The position numbers and the translations under genes are program-made. Shown in pieces: positions 7,429 through 17,781 of a stretch of DNA of 54,818 nucleotides. This stretch comes from Eubacterium sp. (GTDB lineage: Bacteria > Bacillota > Clostridia > Lachnospirales > Lachnospiraceae). Where the stretch lies: positions 1-54,818 of the forward strand of contig JAFZRN010000027.1 in NCBI GenBank assembly GCA_017619835.1. The letters run 5' to 3'. The stretch's first letter is position 1. Each line of letters starts with the position of its first letter. The notes beneath the pieces were generated by a model. The model had not been told where the DNA came from. It saw only the letters and a list, made by a program, of their open reading frames with translations, and searched no databases.

Positions 7429-8049
7429 ATGGCAACAGTATCCGTTTATAACACCGACGGAAAAGAAGTTGAGAAGTTAGAACTCAGCGACAAGATATTC
7501 GGTGTAGAAATAAATGAAGGAATAGTCCATAAGGCTGTAGTTGCTCATCTTGCTGCTATGCGTCAGGGAACACAGAGTGCTCTCACACGTTCAGAAGTAA
7601 GAGGCGGTGGTAGAAAGCCTTGGAGACAGAAGGGAACAGGTCATGCAAGACAGGGTTCCATCAGAGCTCCGCAGTGGACAGGCGGTGGTGTGGTATTCGC
7701 ACCGAAGCCAAGAGATTATTCTATCAAGATCAACAAGAAGGAAGCAAGACTTGCCCTGTTCTCAGCTCTTACAGCTAAGGTTCAGGATGAGAAGCTTATC
7801 GTAGTAGATGAGCTTAAGATGGATGCTCCCAAGACTAAGAACTTCGCACAGGTACTCAGTAACCTCAAGGCTGATAAGGCACTTGTAGTAACTGAGGATG
7901 CTGATAAGAATGTAGTCCTTTCAGCTAGAAACATTCCTGATGTAAAGACAGAGGCACGTGTAGCAATTAACGCTTATGACGTTCTTAAGTATGATTCACT
8001 TGTAATCACAAAGGACGCAGTTAAGGCTTTAGAGGAGGTGTATGCATAA
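7429..8049 (+). CDS. rplD: 50S ribosomal protein L4
   Basis: 206 aa, standard length, AGGAGG before ATG. The basic loop that lines the exit tunnel is visible at about 58-90 ([19 protein letters not shown], then APQWTGGG). In some bacteria L4 represses its own operon; this is not shown here. Its stop overlaps the rplW start by one base, indicating coupled translation. Confidence 0.97.
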   Translation: MATVSVYNTDGKEVEKLELSDKIFGVEINEGIVHKAVVAHLAAMRQGTQSALTRSEVRGGGRKPWRQKGTGHARQGSIRAPQWTGGGVVFAPKPRDYSIKINKKEARLALFSALTAKVQDEKLIVVDELKMDAPKTKNFAQVLSNLKADKALVVTEDADKNVVLSARNIPDVKTEARVAINAYDVLKYDSLVITKDAVKALEEVYA

Positions 8050-8348
8050 TGGCAGATGTAAAATACTATGACGTTATCTTAAAGCCTGTTCTTACTGAGA
8101 AAAGTATGAACGCTATGACTGAGAAGAAATATACATTCCTCGTTCATCCGGATGCAAACAAGTCTCAGATCAAAGAAGCAGTTGAGAAAATGTTTGACGG
8201 CGTTAAGGTTGCTAAGGTCAACACTATCAACCAGGATGGTAAGACAAGAAGACGTGGAATGGTTTACGGCAAGACATCAAAGAGTAAGAAGGCATATGTA
8301 CAGCTTACAGCTGACAGCGCTGATATTGAGCTTTTTGAGGGTCTGTAG
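8049..8348 (+). CDS. rplW: 50S ribosomal protein L23
   Basis: 99 aa, family length. Conserved KPVLTEKS at 12-19 and the [18 protein letters not shown] basic loop. L23 sits at the tunnel exit, where trigger factor and SRP dock. The ATG overlaps the rplD stop (TAATG). An RBS-like GGAGG lies inside the end of rplD. Confidence 0.97.
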   Translation: MADVKYYDVILKPVLTEKSMNAMTEKKYTFLVHPDANKSQIKEAVEKMFDGVKVAKVNTINQDGKTRRRGMVYGKTSKSKKAYVQLTADSADIELFEGL

Positions 8349-8371
8349 GATAGTTTGAAAGGAGAAACAAG

Positions 8372-9214
8372 ATGGGAATCAAAGTATATAATCCATATAC
8401 ACCTTCCAGAAGGAATATGACCGGTCTTGATTTTGACGTGATCACCACAGATAAGCCTGAGAAGTCACTTCTTGCTAAGAAGAACAAGACAGCAGGCCGT
8501 AACAATCAGGGTAAGATCACAGTCAGACATCATGGCGGCGGAAACAGACAGAAATACAGAATCATAGATTTTAAGCGTAATAAGGATAACATTCCTGCAA
8601 AGGTTGTTTCAATTGAGTACGATCCCAACAGAACAGCTAATATCGCGCTTCTTGTATATGCAGACGGAACAAAGACATACATCCTTGCTCCTCAGGGACT
8701 TAAGGTTGGCGACAGCCTCATGAACGGTCCTGAGGCAGAAGTAAAGGTTGGTAACTGTCTTCCACTTGCCAACATTCCTGTTGGTACAGAAATACATAAC
8801 ATAGAGCTTGTACCCGGTAAGGGCGGACAGCTTGTTCGTTCAGCTGGTAATTCAGCTCAGCTTATGGCAAGAGAAGGAAAGTATGCAACACTTCGTCTTC
8901 CTTCAGGAGAGATGAGATACGTTCCTATAATGTCAAGAGCAACAATTGGTAGTGTTGGAAATGGTGAGCACAGCCTTGTAAATATTGGTAAGGCTGGACG
9001 TAAGCGTCACATGGGTATTCGCCCTACAGTTCGTGGATCTGTTATGAACCCTAACGATCACCCTCACGGTGGTGGTGAAGGTAGAGCACCTATCGGTAGA
9101 CCGGGTCCTTCTACTCCTTGGGGTAAGCCGGCACTTGGACTTAAGACAAGAAAGAAGAAGAATAAGTCTAACAAGATGATCATCAGAACCAGATCTGGAA
9201 AGAATGTTAAGTAA
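8372..9214 (+). CDS. rplB: 50S ribosomal protein L2
   Basis: 280 aa, typical length, AAAGGAG upstream. N-terminal [12 protein letters not shown] and C-terminal [19 protein letters not shown] are intact. The His in the latter (about 230) corresponds to the residue needed near the peptidyl transferase centre. Part of the early 23S assembly core. Confidence 0.98.
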   Translation: MGIKVYNPYTPSRRNMTGLDFDVITTDKPEKSLLAKKNKTAGRNNQGKITVRHHGGGNRQKYRIIDFKRNKDNIPAKVVSIEYDPNRTANIALLVYADGTKTYILAPQGLKVGDSLMNGPEAEVKVGNCLPLANIPVGTEIHNIELVPGKGGQLVRSAGNSAQLMAREGKYATLRLPSGEMRYVPIMSRATIGSVGNGEHSLVNIGKAGRKRHMGIRPTVRGSVMNPNDHPHGGGEGRAPIGRPGPSTPWGKPALGLKTRKKKNKSNKMIIRTRSGKNVK

Positions 9215-9226
9215 GGAGGAATACTA

Positions 9227-9502
9227 ATGGCACGTTCATTAAAGAAAGGCCCTTTTGCAGACGCAAGTCTCTTAAAGAAGATTGATGAGCTGAACAAAGC
9301 AGGAAACCATGAAGTAGTTAAGACATGGTCAAGACGTTCAACTATCTTCCCTTCATTCGTAGGCCATACAATAGCAGTACACGATGGTAGAAAGCATGTT
9401 CCCGTATACGTTACCGAGGACATGGTAGGTCATAAGCTTGGTGAGTTCGTTATGACAAGAACTTACAAGGGCCATGGCAAGGATGAAAAGAAGGGCAGAT
9501 AA
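9227..9502 (+). CDS. rpsS: 30S ribosomal protein S19
   Basis: 91 aa, RBS AAGGAGG, 12 bases after rplB. The family start [10 protein letters not shown] and [20 protein letters not shown] are clear. A 30S head protein pairing with S13 near the A-site finger. Confidence 0.97.
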   Translation: MARSLKKGPFADASLLKKIDELNKAGNHEVVKTWSRRSTIFPSFVGHTIAVHDGRKHVPVYVTEDMVGHKLGEFVMTRTYKGHGKDEKKGR

Positions 9503-9516
9503 GGAGGAGCTAAGAA

Positions 9517-9903
9517 ATGGCAAAAGGACATAGATCTCAGGTCAAGAGACAGAGAAATGAGAATAAAGATACAAGACCTTCAGCTAAGATTTCTTATGCT
9601 AGGGTTTCAGTAACAAAGGCATGCTTCGTTTTAGATGCCATAAGAGGTAAGGATGTTAATACTGCCCTTGCTATCCTAAAGTATAACAATCGTAAAGCTT
9701 CAAAGATTATCTACAAGCTTCTTCAGTCAGCTGTTGCTAACGCTGAGAACAATAACGGTCTCAAGGCTGACAACCTCTATGTTGCAGAGTGCTTTGCAAA
9801 CAAAGGACCTACAATGAAGAGAATTCACCCCAGAGCACAGGGTAGAGCTTATAGAATCGAGAAGAGAACAAGCCACATTACAGTAGTGCTTGACGAAAGA
9901 TAG
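9517..9903 (+). CDS. rplV: 50S ribosomal protein L22
   Basis: 128 aa, RBS AAGGAGG. The tunnel-lining beta hairpin is seen as [20 protein letters not shown] at about 100-119, the region where macrolide-resistance changes occur in other species; nothing unusual is visible here. Its stop codon is embedded in the RBS of rpsC. Confidence 0.97.
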   Translation: MAKGHRSQVKRQRNENKDTRPSAKISYARVSVTKACFVLDAIRGKDVNTALAILKYNNRKASKIIYKLLQSAVANAENNNGLKADNLYVAECFANKGPTMKRIHPRAQGRAYRIEKRTSHITVVLDER

Positions 9904-9913
9904 GAGGAAAGCA

Positions 9914-10579
9914 ATGGGTCAGAAAGTTAATCCACATGGACTGAGAGTTGGTGTCATCAAGGATTGGAACTCAAAGTGGTATGCAGATACCAAGAACGAT
10001 GAATTCGCAAACAACCTTGTAGAAGACTACAACATTAGAAAATACCTTAAGAAAAGACTCTATGATGCAAACATCTCTAAGATAGATATCGAGAGAACAA
10101 GAGATAGAGTTAAGATAAGTGTTTATACAGCTAAGCCCGGCGTTGTAATCGGTAAGGGTGGTGCTGAGATCGAGAAGCTTAAGACAGATGTACAGAAGCT
10201 TACATCCAAGAAGCTCCTCATCGATGTAAAAGAAATTAAGAAGCCAGATACAGATGCACAGCTTGTAGCTGAGAATATAGCTAAGCAGCTTGAGGAGCGT
10301 GTATCCTTCCGTAGAGCTATGAAGTCCTGCATGGGTCGTGCCATGAAGGGTGGAGTTCTCGGTATCAAGACAAGTGTATCCGGACGACTTGGCGGTGCTG
10401 ATATGGCAAGAACAGAGTCCTACAGTGAGGGAACAATTCCTCTTCAGACTCTTCGTGCTGACATCGACTATGGATTTGCAGAGGCTGACACAACCTATGG
10501 TAAGGTTGGTGTTAAGACCTGGATTTACCATGGTGAAGTACTTCCAGCTAAGAAAGAGAAGGAAGGAGCGAGAAAATAA
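9914..10579 (+). CDS. rpsC: 30S ribosomal protein S3
   Basis: 221 aa. The start is set at ATG 9914 ([13 protein letters not shown], the invariant S3 N-terminus) with TAGGAGG at 9901-9907. An in-frame TTG at 9890 would add eight residues inside rplV and is rejected. The KH domain GxxG loop reads GKGG at 80-83. S3 forms part of the mRNA entry channel. Confidence 0.97.
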   Translation: MGQKVNPHGLRVGVIKDWNSKWYADTKNDEFANNLVEDYNIRKYLKKRLYDANISKIDIERTRDRVKISVYTAKPGVVIGKGGAEIEKLKTDVQKLTSKKLLIDVKEIKKPDTDAQLVAENIAKQLEERVSFRRAMKSCMGRAMKGGVLGIKTSVSGRLGGADMARTESYSEGTIPLQTLRADIDYGFAEADTTYGKVGVKTWIYHGEVLPAKKEKEGARK

Positions 10580-10581
10580 TC

Positions 10582-11010
10582 ATGTTAATGCCAAAAAGAG
10601 TTAAGTTTCGTAAGCAGCAGCGTGGTTCTATGAAGGGTAAGGCAACCAGAGGAAATAAGCTTTTCCACGGTGAATATGGTATTGTAGCCCTTCAGCCTGC
10701 ATGGATTAAATCAAATCAGATAGAGGCTGCCCGTGTAGCTATAAATCGTCACCTTAGACGTGAAGGTAAAGTCTGGATCAATATGTTCCCTGACAAGCCT
10801 GTAACATCTAAGCCTATCGGAGTTCGTATGGGTTCCGGAAAGGGTGCCGTTGAGTACTGGGTAGCAGTTGTTAAGCCGGGTCGTGTAATGTTCGAGGTAG
10901 CAGGAGTTCCTGAAGAGAAGGCCAGAGAGGCTCTTCGTCTTGCAACTCACAAGCTCCCGATCAAGTGCAAGATAGTTTCAAAGGCAGATCTGGAAGGAGG
11001 TAAGCAGTAG
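10582..11010 (+). CDS. rplP: 50S ribosomal protein L16
   Basis: 142 aa, begins [15 protein letters not shown] as in most Firmicutes. The RBS GGAAGGAG overlaps the 3' end of rps[22 protein letters not shown] is the conserved core. It binds near the A-site tRNA. Its TAG overlaps the GTG start of rpmC by one base. Confidence 0.97.
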   Translation: MLMPKRVKFRKQQRGSMKGKATRGNKLFHGEYGIVALQPAWIKSNQIEAARVAINRHLRREGKVWINMFPDKPVTSKPIGVRMGSGKGAVEYWVAVVKPGRVMFEVAGVPEEKAREALRLATHKLPIKCKIVSKADLEGGKQ

Positions 11011-11213
11011 TGAAGACTAAGGATTATATTGAAGAGCTTAAGAGCAAGTCAGTAGACGAGCTTGGTATCGATCTTGTATCTGCTAAGAAAGAACTGTTTA
11101 ACCTCAAGTTCCAGAACGCAACAAACCAGCTTGAGAATACAAGCAGAATCAAGGAAGTAAGAAGAAACATAGCACGTATTCAGACCGTCATGGCTGAGAA
11201 GAAGAATGCTTAA
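11010..11213 (+). CDS. rpmC: 50S ribosomal protein L29
   Basis: 67 aa, GTG start overlapping the rplP stop, with GGAGG 7-8 bases upstream. Two-helix protein with the conserved [20 protein letters not shown]. Located at the tunnel exit beside L23. Confidence 0.96.
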   Translation: MKTKDYIEELKSKSVDELGIDLVSAKKELFNLKFQNATNQLENTSRIKEVRRNIARIQTVMAEKKNA

Positions 11214-11233
11214 TGTCGGAAAGGAGAAACAAA

Positions 11234-11497
11234 ATGAGTGCAGTAGAGAGAAATCTGCGTAAAACACGTATAGGTCTTGTTACAAGTGACAAGATGGATA
11301 AAACAATTGTTGTTTCAATCGTCGACAATGTTAAGCATCCACTTTATGGCAAGATCGTTAAGAGAACATATAAGCTTAAAGCACACGATGAGAACAACGA
11401 GTGCAAAAGAGGCGATAGAGTAAGAGTTATGGAGACAAGACCTCTTTCCAAGGATAAGAGATGGAGACTTGTTGAGATAATCGAGAGAGCTAAGTAA
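11234..11497 (+). CDS. rpsQ: 30S ribosomal protein S17
   Basis: 87 aa. ATG 11234 is chosen because AAAGGAG precedes it by 8 bases and gives the normal length. The upstream in-frame ATG at 11213 overlaps the rpmC stop and would place the RBS inside the gene. Conserved [19 protein letters not shown] and [16 protein letters not shown] are present. Confidence 0.96.
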   Translation: MSAVERNLRKTRIGLVTSDKMDKTIVVSIVDNVKHPLYGKIVKRTYKLKAHDENNECKRGDRVRVMETRPLSKDKRWRLVEIIERAK

Positions 11498-11512
11498 GGG
11501 AGGCAAAGAGTA

Positions 11513-11881
11513 ATGGTTCAACAGGAAACAAGACTTAAGGTTGCCGACAATACAGGTGCCAAAGAACTTCTTTGCATCAGAGTACTTGGCGGTTCTACCA
11601 GAAGATATGCCAACATAGGCGACATCATCGTAGCATCTGTTAAGGAAGCTACACCCGGTGGCACAGTAAAGAAGGGTGATGTTGTTAAGGCTGTTGTAGT
11701 ACGTACTAAGCATGGTTCTCATCGTAAGGATGGAAGCTACATCAGATTTGACGAGAACGCTGCCGTTATAATCAAGGATGACAACAATCCAAGAGGAACT
11801 CGTATATTTGGACCAGTTGCAAGAGAGCTTCGTGATAAGAAGTTCATGAAGATCATCTCACTTGCACCTGAGGTACTTTAA
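11513..11881 (+). CDS. rplN: 50S ribosomal protein L14
   Basis: 122 aa, the invariant family length. Begins [20 protein letters not shown] and contains [14 protein letters not shown]. An interface protein contacting 16S helix 44. RBS GGGAGG. Confidence 0.98.
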   Translation: MVQQETRLKVADNTGAKELLCIRVLGGSTRRYANIGDIIVASVKEATPGGTVKKGDVVKAVVVRTKHGSHRKDGSYIRFDENAAVIIKDDNNPRGTRIFGPVARELRDKKFMKIISLAPEVL

Positions 11882-11894
11882 GGAGGATTAGACG

Positions 11895-12212
11895 ATGGCA
11901 ACATCTAAGATAAAGAAGGGCGATCTCGTTAAGGTAATTGCCGGTAAGGATAATGGTAAGGAAGGCAAGGTGCTTGAGGTTGATGTAAAGAACCACAAGG
12001 TTGTAGTTGAGGGCATCAATAAAGTATTCAAGCATGCAAAGCCGAGCTATCAGAACCAGAACGGTGGTATTATCGAGAGGGAAGCTCCAATCGATATTTC
12101 AAATGTAATGTACCTTTACAAGGGTAAGCCGGTTAAGGTTGGCTTCCAGGGCGAAGGTAAGGATAAGAAGAGAGTGGCTAAGGTTGGCGGTAAGCTCGAG
12201 GCCATAGATTAA
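11895..12212 (+). CDS. rplX: 50S ribosomal protein L24
   Basis: 105 aa with the KOW motif at about 8-35 (KGDLVKVIAGKDNGKEGKVL). An assembly initiator of the 50S subunit. RBS AAGGAGG overlaps the rplN stop. Confidence 0.97.
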   Translation: MATSKIKKGDLVKVIAGKDNGKEGKVLEVDVKNHKVVVEGINKVFKHAKPSYQNQNGGIIEREAPIDISNVMYLYKGKPVKVGFQGEGKDKKRVAKVGGKLEAID

Positions 12213-12233
12213 TCTTGGAAGGAGGAAAATACA

Positions 12234-12773
12234 TTGAGTAGATTAAGAGATACATACGAAAATGAAATCAAAAAAGCAATGACAGAAAAATTCGGCTACA
12301 AGAATGTTATGGAAATTCCAAGATTAGAGAAGATAGTCATCAACATGGGTGTTGGTGAGGCTAAGGAAAACAGTAAGATTCTTGAGTCAGCAGTTAAGGA
12401 TCTGACTACTATATCAGGTCAGAAGCCGGTTATCACCAAGGCTAAGAAGTCAGTAGCTAACTTCAAGCTTCGTGAGGGCATGCCCATCGGATGTAAGGTT
12501 ACACTTCGTGGTGAGAGAATGTACGAGTTTGCAGACAGACTTGTAAATCTTGCACTTCCACGTGTACGTGACTTCCGTGGTGTAAGCGCTGAGTCATTTG
12601 ATGGAAGAGGAAATTACGCACTTGGTATCAAGGAGCAGATAATCTTCCCTGAAATCGAATATGATAAGGTAGACAAGGTTAGGGGAATGGACATCATTTT
12701 CGTAACTACAGCTAACAGTGATGAAGAGGCAAGAGAGCTTCTCAGACTCTTCGGTATGCCGTTTAGGAGGTAA
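12234..12773 (+). CDS. rplE: 50S ribosomal protein L5
   Basis: 179 aa, TTG start preceded by GGAAGGAGG. Conserved [16 protein letters not shown], the basic loop [16 protein letters not shown] and [18 protein letters not shown]. Binds 5S rRNA. TTG starts also occur at rplC, suggesting they are ordinary in this genome. Confidence 0.97.
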   Translation: MSRLRDTYENEIKKAMTEKFGYKNVMEIPRLEKIVINMGVGEAKENSKILESAVKDLTTISGQKPVITKAKKSVANFKLREGMPIGCKVTLRGERMYEFADRLVNLALPRVRDFRGVSAESFDGRGNYALGIKEQIIFPEIEYDKVDKVRGMDIIFVTTANSDEEARELLRLFGMPFRR

Positions 12774-12785
12774 GGAGGAAAAACT

Positions 12786-12971
12786 ATGGCTAAGACAGCT
12801 ATGAAGGTAAAGCAGCAGAGAAAGCAGAAGTTTTCTACCAGAGAATATACACGTTGCAAGATCTGTGGAAGACCACACGCATACCTTAGAAAATATGGTA
12901 TCTGCAGAGTGTGCTTCAGAGAGCTCGCATATAACGGTGATATTCCCGGAATGAAGAAGTCTAGTTGGTAA
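12786..12971 (+). CDS. rpsN: 30S ribosomal protein S14, zinc-binding (type Z)
   Basis: 61 aa, the short zinc form. Cysteines 24, 27, 40 and 43 make the CxxC...CxxC zinc site (CKICGRP and GICRVC). RBS AAGGAGG overlaps the rplE stop. Confidence 0.98.
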   Translation: MAKTAMKVKQQRKQKFSTREYTRCKICGRPHAYLRKYGICRVCFRELAYNGDIPGMKKSSW

Positions 12972-13015
12972 GATTTACCACTGTTGTTTTATATAATTAA
13001 TAGGAGGATAACAAA

Positions 13016-13417
13016 ATGGCAATAAGCGATCCAATTGCAGATATGCTTACAAGAATCCGTAACGCAAATACTGCAAAGCATGATACAGTAGATATACCTG
13101 CATCTAAGATGAAGCAGGCGATTGCTAAGATTCTTCTTGACGAAGGATATGTTAGTGCCGTTGAAACTGTTAAAGAAGGAAACTTCGATGTAATAAGAAT
13201 TACACTTAAGTACGGTAAGGATAAGAATGAGAAGGTTATCAAGGGTCTCAAGAGAATATCCAAGCCGGGTCTCAGAATATATGCAGATACAGAGAATCTT
13301 CCGAAGGTTCTCGGCGGAATGGGAATAGCAATCATTTCAACCAACAAGGGTGTGCTTACAGATAAGGAAGCACGTAAGGCTAACGTTGGTGGTGAAGTAT
13401 TAGCATTTATCTGGTAA
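13016..13417 (+). CDS. rpsH: 30S ribosomal protein S8
   Basis: 133 aa, begins with the typical [14 protein letters not shown]. In E. coli S8 binds the spc mRNA and represses the operon. A 221-base structured spacer follows the gene here, a candidate target but unproven. Confidence 0.97.
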   Translation: MAISDPIADMLTRIRNANTAKHDTVDIPASKMKQAIAKILLDEGYVSAVETVKEGNFDVIRITLKYGKDKNEKVIKGLKRISKPGLRIYADTENLPKVLGGMGIAIISTNKGVLTDKEARKANVGGEVLAFIW

Positions 13418-13638
13418 GAAACGTGTAATTAATCGCAGGATGTCAAGGAGTGCGGTATGCTCCGTGACAGCTTGCTGGCTAAGGAGTATAGCCGTTACTC
13501 CTTGGCAAACCGATTAGGTTACCGAAGAAATCATGAGGAAAGTGTCTGCGAAGCAGACAATAGAGTGCAAAGCACGGACTTTCAAAATGGTTGATGAGGT
13601 ATCCTGCGAAGTATAAATGATTAGGAGGAAAAGGCGAA
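13418..13638 (+). ncRNA. Structured spacer between rpsH and rplF (candidate cis-regulatory RNA)
   Basis: 221 bases without a gene. Hairpin 1 is TGTCA.GGAG/CTCC.TGACA (13441-13469). Hairpin 2 is GCTAAGGAGTA/TACTCCTTGGC (13478-13506, 11 pairs with one wobble). A three-way junction closed by GAAAGT/ACTTTC (13538-13543 with 13578-13583) encloses GTCTGC-GAA-GCAGAC (13544-13558) and GTGC-AAA-GCAC (13565-13575). A near-repeat GATTAGGTTACC / GATGAGGTATCC flanks the junction. No poly-T follows, so it is not a simple terminator. Confidence 0.6.
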
Positions 13639-14178
13639 ATGTCACGAATTGGTAAAATGCCTATCGCTGTTCCTGCTGGTGTTACAGTAGAGATAGCAGA
13701 AAATAATAAGGTGACTGTTAAAGGTCCTAAGGGTGAACTGTCACGTACCCTTGCTTCAGAAATGGAGATCAAGCAGGACGGCGACACGATCACTGTTACA
13801 AGACCTAATGACTTAAAGAGAAACAGAGCTCTTCATGGTCTTACAAGAACATTACTTAACAACATGATAATCGGTGTTACTGATGGATTCACAAAGACTC
13901 TTGAGGTTAACGGTGTTGGTTACAGAGCTGCAAAGCAGGGTAACAAGCTTGTACTTAACCTCGGATATTCTCATCCGGTTGAGATGGAGGATCCTGAAGG
14001 ACTTGAGTCAAAGGTAGAGGATAACAAGATCATCGTATCCGGTATCGATAAGGAGAAGGTTGGACAGTATGCAGCAGAGATACGTTCAACAAGAGCTCCT
14101 GAGCCATATAAGGGCAAGGGTATCAAGTACGACTATGAAGTTATCAGACGTAAGGTCGGCAAGACCGGTAAGAAGTAA
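13639..14178 (+). CDS. rplF: 50S ribosomal protein L6
   Basis: 179 aa, normal length. Two-lobed fold with [15 protein letters not shown] at the start and the C-terminal [30 protein letters not shown], at the end of the structured spacer. Binds near the sarcin-ricin loop. Confidence 0.97.
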   Translation: MSRIGKMPIAVPAGVTVEIAENNKVTVKGPKGELSRTLASEMEIKQDGDTITVTRPNDLKRNRALHGLTRTLLNNMIIGVTDGFTKTLEVNGVGYRAAKQGNKLVLNLGYSHPVEMEDPEGLESKVEDNKIIVSGIDKEKVGQYAAEIRSTRAPEPYKGKGIKYDYEVIRRKVGKTGKK

Positions 14179-14195
14179 GAAAGGCGGAGTGAGAT

Positions 14196-14564
14196 ATGAT
14201 TAATAAAGAATCAAGAAATGTTATTCGTCAGAAGAAACATTTAAAGATCAGGAGTCGCTTCAGTGGTACTGCTGAAAGACCCAGACTTGCTGTATACAGA
14301 AGCAATAATCATGTGTATGCTCAGGTTATCGACGATACAGTCGGTAAGACCATAGTTTCTGCTTCTACGGTTGAGAAGAGCATTTCTTCCGAATTAGAGA
14401 AGACAAATGATAAGGCTGCAGCAGAGTATGTTGGTAAGATCGTTGCTGAAAGAGCAATGGCAGCTAACATTAAGGAAGTAGTTTTTGACAGAGGTGGTTT
14501 TATCTACACAGGTAAGATCAAGGCTTTAGCTGACGCTGCTAGAGAAGCCGGTCTCGTATTCTAA
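14196..14564 (+). CDS. rplR: 50S ribosomal protein L18
   Basis: 122 aa. [20 protein letters not shown] and [23 protein letters not shown] are diagnostic. A 5S rRNA binding protein. RBS AAAGGCGG. Confidence 0.97.
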   Translation: MINKESRNVIRQKKHLKIRSRFSGTAERPRLAVYRSNNHVYAQVIDDTVGKTIVSASTVEKSISSELEKTNDKAAAEYVGKIVAERAMAANIKEVVFDRGGFIYTGKIKALADAAREAGLVF

Positions 14565-14582
14565 TAAGGAGGAAAGAGCTAA

Positions 14583-15092
14583 ATGAAGCATACAAAGATA
14601 GATGTAAGCCAGTTAGAACTCTTTGACAGCGTTGTTGCAATCAAGCGTGTAACAAAGGTTGTTAAGGGTGGACGTAATATGAGATTCTCTGCAATCATGG
14701 TTGTAGGAGATCGTAACGGACATGTCGGAGCTGGTATTGGTAAAGCAGCAGAAATTCCCGAGGCTATCAGAAAGGCTAAGGAAGATGCTATAAAGAAGCT
14801 TGTAACTGTTCCAATTAATGAGAATGGAAGTATACCTTACGGATATACAGGAGAGTTCGGAAGTGCTAAGGTTCTTCTTAAGTCTGCTCCCGAAGGTACA
14901 GGTATCATCGCAGGTGGTCCCGCACGTAGCGTGCTCGATCTTGCAGGATACAGAAATATACGTACAAAGTCACTTGGTTCAAACAATAAGCAGAACGTAG
15001 TTCTTGCAACTATCGAGGGACTTAAAGCCATTCAGGATCCGGAAGAAATCGCAAGACTTCGTGGTAAGTCAGTTGCTGAGATTCTTAACTAG
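14583..15092 (+). CDS. rpsE: 30S ribosomal protein S5
   Basis: 169 aa. The dsRBD-like N-terminal domain includes [20 protein letters not shown], and the C-terminal domain [25 protein letters not shown] lies 9 bases upstream of ATG. Part of the mRNA entry region with S3 and S4. Confidence 0.97.
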   Translation: MKHTKIDVSQLELFDSVVAIKRVTKVVKGGRNMRFSAIMVVGDRNGHVGAGIGKAAEIPEAIRKAKEDAIKKLVTVPINENGSIPYGYTGEFGSAKVLLKSAPEGTGIIAGGPARSVLDLAGYRNIRTKSLGSNNKQNVVLATIEGLKAIQDPEEIARLRGKSVAEILN

Positions 15093-15105
15093 GAGGTAGA
15101 GAAAA

Positions 15106-15285
15106 ATGGCAGATACATTAAAGGTAACACTCGTTAAATCACCTATTGGCTGCATTCCGAAGCACAGAAGAACTGTAGAAGCTCTCGGACTTAAGAAGAC
15201 TGGTAAGACAGTTGAACTTCCTAACAACGCAGCTACTAAGGGAATGATAAATCAGGTAAGTTATTTACTTAAGGTTGAAGAGTAA
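15106..15285 (+). CDS. rpmD: 50S ribosomal protein L30
   Basis: 59 aa, the family's usual size. Begins [20 protein letters not shown] and contains [29 protein letters not shown] overlaps the rpsE stop, and the RBS of rplO overlaps its own stop. Confidence 0.96.
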   Translation: MADTLKVTLVKSPIGCIPKHRRTVEALGLKKTGKTVELPNNAATKGMINQVSYLLKVEE

Positions 15286-15298
15286 GGAGGACGTGAAG

Positions 15299-15739
15299 AT
15301 GAATTTATCAAATCTTGCACCAAATCCGGGAGCTAAGACACGCGACGATTTCAGACGCGGCCGCGGTCATGGTTCAGGAAATGGAAAGACAGCAGGAAAG
15401 GGTCATAAAGGACAGAAGGCACGTTCCGGCGCTCCGAGACCGGGCTTCGAGGGAGGCCAGATGCCCCTCTTCAGACGTATTCCGAAGAGAGGATTTACCT
15501 GCAGAAATACAAAAGATATCGTAGCAATTAACGTTTCTGATCTTAACAGATTCGAAGATGGTGCTGAAGTAACAGCTGAAGCACTTAAGGAAATGGGAAT
15601 CGTTAAGAATTCCAGAGACGGAATCAAAGTTTTAGGAAATGGAGAGCTTTCTAAAAAGCTTACAGTAAAGGTATGTGCTGCCAGCAAGACAGCTATCGAG
15701 AAGATCGAAGCTGCAGGCGGTAAAGTAGAGGTGATTTAG
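15299..15739 (+). CDS. rplO: 50S ribosomal protein L15
   Basis: 146 aa. The ATG at 15299 gives the invariant [13 protein letters not shown] and has AAGGAGG 8 bases upstream. The longer in-frame start at 15275 lies within rpmD and is rejected. The Gly/Arg-rich extension ([20 protein letters not shown]) threads into 23S rRNA. Confidence 0.97.
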   Translation: MNLSNLAPNPGAKTRDDFRRGRGHGSGNGKTAGKGHKGQKARSGAPRPGFEGGQMPLFRRIPKRGFTCRNTKDIVAINVSDLNRFEDGAEVTAEALKEMGIVKNSRDGIKVLGNGELSKKLTVKVCAASKTAIEKIEAAGGKVEVI

Positions 15740-15741
15740 AT

Positions 15742-17058
15742 ATGCTTAAGACCATTAGAGATGCTTTCAAGGTAAAAGAGATCAGAAACGGACTTCTATT
15801 CACATTTTGCATCTTAATAGTTGTAAGGCTGGGCTCACTTATTCCTACACCCGGTGTAGATACCGCACAGCTTAGCAATTTCTTTGCAAATAATCTGGGT
15901 CAGGCTAATACACTTCTGGATTCATTTACCGGTGGATCATTTGAGAAGATGTCAATCTTCGCTCTGTCGGTAACACCGTACATCACATCATCCATCATTA
16001 TGCAGCTCCTCACGATTGCGATTCCCGCACTTGAGGAAATGCAGAGGGACGGTGAAGACGGAAGAAAGAAGATCAATGCTATCACCAGAATAGTATCAGT
16101 TGCTCTCGCTATGATCGAGGGTACAGGACTTGCAGTAGGATTTGGTCGTTCAGGACTTTTATACAAGTACAACTTCCTTTCTGTTGCAGTAATAGTTCTT
16201 ACACTTACAGCCGGAAGTACATTCATCATGTGGCTCGGTGAAAGAGTAACTGAGAGAGGTGTTGGTAACGGAGTATCAATCATCCTCCTTATCAATATCG
16301 TATCCCGTATTCCTAACGATTTTGCCAACCTTTTCACAATGTTTGTTAAGGGCAAAGATCCGGTTAAGATGATCATTGCAATCGTTGTAATAGTAGCAGT
16401 CGTTATTATTACTATCATGCTGACCATACTTCTTAATGACGCTGTCAGAAAGATCCCGGTTCAGTATGCACAGAAGTTACAGGGCAGAAGAGCAGTCGGA
16501 GGACAGTCAACACATATTCCTCTTAAGGTTAACACAGGAAATGTTATGCCTATCATCTTCGCATCAACTCTTATGTCTATACCTTCGATCATAACCAACC
16601 TCTTCAACATTAACGTTAAGAGTCAGGTTGTTGCAAGGATCTTCGAGGGACTTAACTCCAATTACTGGTTCAGACCCGGATATCCATGGGCTTATATAGG
16701 ACTTGCACTTTATATAGCATTAGTTATATTCTTTGCATATTTCTATACATCGATTTCATTCAATCCTATGGAGATTGCAAACAATCTTAAAAAACAGGGT
16801 GGATTCGTTCCCGGTATCAGACCTGGTAAGTCTACTCAGGATTATCTTAACAAGATACTTAATTACATAGTTGTAATCGGTGCTATAGGTCTTATAATAG
16901 TAGCGCTCATCCCGATCTTCTTTAACGGAAGATTCAGTGCTGATGTATCCTTCGGTGGAACATCACTCATCATTATCTGCGGTGTTATTATCGAGACTAT
17001 CAAGCAGCTTGAATCCAAGATGGTAGTTCGTAACTACGACGGATTCCTTAGTAAGTAA
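15742..17058 (+). CDS. secY: Preprotein translocase subunit SecY
   Basis: 438 aa with ten predicted membrane segments, the channel of the general secretion pathway. It starts two bases after the rplO stop (TAG-ATATG). Typical stretches are GSLIPTPGVD, the plug/TM2 region SIFALSVTPYITSSIIMQLL, and the ribosome-binding cytoplasmic loop with VGGQSTHIPLKVN. It exports the signal-peptide proteins found elsewhere in the window. A strong hairpin follows and may lower expression of adk. Confidence 0.98.
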   Translation: MLKTIRDAFKVKEIRNGLLFTFCILIVVRLGSLIPTPGVDTAQLSNFFANNLGQANTLLDSFTGGSFEKMSIFALSVTPYITSSIIMQLLTIAIPALEEMQRDGEDGRKKINAITRIVSVALAMIEGTGLAVGFGRSGLLYKYNFLSVAVIVLTLTAGSTFIMWLGERVTERGVGNGVSIILLINIVSRIPNDFANLFTMFVKGKDPVKMIIAIVVIVAVVIITIMLTILLNDAVRKIPVQYAQKLQGRRAVGGQSTHIPLKVNTGNVMPIIFASTLMSIPSIITNLFNINVKSQVVARIFEGLNSNYWFRPGYPWAYIGLALYIALVIFFAYFYTSISFNPMEIANNLKKQGGFVPGIRPGKSTQDYLNKILNYIVVIGAIGLIIVALIPIFFNGRFSADVSFGGTSLIIICGVIIETIKQLESKMVVRNYDGFLSK

Positions 17059-17065
17059 ATAAAAA

Positions 17066-17111
17066 TTGGGACATCAGGCTCTTCCTGATGTCCCAAGGAT
17101 TTTTGTTTTTT
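17066..17111 (+). terminator. Strong hairpin between secY and adk (terminator or partial attenuator)
   Basis: A perfect 13-bp stem TTGGGACATCAGG / CCTGATGTCCCAA with a 5-base loop (17066-17096), then GGATTTTTGTTTTTT. The adk RBS TAGGAGG starts in the tail of the T-run. As a full terminator it would end the S10-spc transcript; partial read-through is as likely. Confidence 0.8.
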
Positions 17112-17124
17112 AGGAGGTACGGCT

Positions 17125-17766
17125 ATGAAGATTATTATGTTAGGTGCTCCCGGTGCCGGTAAAGGTACCCAGGCAGACATGATCTGCAGTAAATATAACA
17201 TTCCTCATATTTCCACAGGAGATATCTTCCGTGCAAATATCAAGAATGGTACAGAGCTTGGCCAGAAGGCTAAGGGTTACATGGACAGAGGTGAACTTGT
17301 TCCCGATTCATTGGTAGTTGACCTCGTAATAGACAGAATTCATCAGGATGATGCAAAGAACGGATATGTTCTGGACGGATTTCCGAGAACAATCCCTCAG
17401 GCTGAAGCACTTGATGCGGCACTTGCCGAGGCAGGTGAGTCAGTAGACTACGCAATCAACGTAGATGTTCCTGATGAGAATATCGTAAACAGAATGTCAG
17501 GCAGACGCGCATGTGTAAAATGCGGTGCCACATATCACGTAAAGTATAACGCTCCCAAGACAGAGGGTGTATGCGATAACTGTGGAAGTGAGCTTATCCA
17601 GAGAGAGGATGACAAGCCTGAAACAGTACTCAACAGACTTTCAGTTTATCATGAACAGACACAGCCTCTCATTGATTACTATGAGGGTAAGGGTCTTGTA
17701 AAGAACATTGATGGTACAAAGGATCTTAACGATGTTTTCGAAGATATCGTAAAGGTTCTTGGATAA
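17125..17766 (+). CDS. adk: Adenylate kinase
   Basis: 213 aa. Catalyses ATP + AMP = 2 ADP. P-loop [10 protein letters not shown] at 7-16, NMP-binding [10 protein letters not shown], and a long LID domain with a four-Cys zinc site ([10 protein letters not shown] and CDNCGSEL), as in Gram-positive enzymes. Located, as usual, after secY. The map gene that normally follows is absent: infA begins 15 bases downstream. Confidence 0.98.
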   Translation: MKIIMLGAPGAGKGTQADMICSKYNIPHISTGDIFRANIKNGTELGQKAKGYMDRGELVPDSLVVDLVIDRIHQDDAKNGYVLDGFPRTIPQAEALDAALAEAGESVDYAINVDVPDENIVNRMSGRRACVKCGATYHVKYNAPKTEGVCDNCGSELIQREDDKPETVLNRLSVYHEQTQPLIDYYEGKGLVKNIDGTKDLNDVFEDIVKVLG

Positions 17767-17781
17767 AAGAGGAGATAACAT

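Noticed and set aside
9890-9913. Upstream TTG start for rpsC
   Set aside because: It lies within rplV and covers the rpsC RBS; ATG 9914 gives the invariant N-terminus.
9971-10531. Long minus-strand open frame opposite rpsC
   Set aside because: Antisense shadow of a strongly codon-biased gene; no RBS, and the product resembles nothing.
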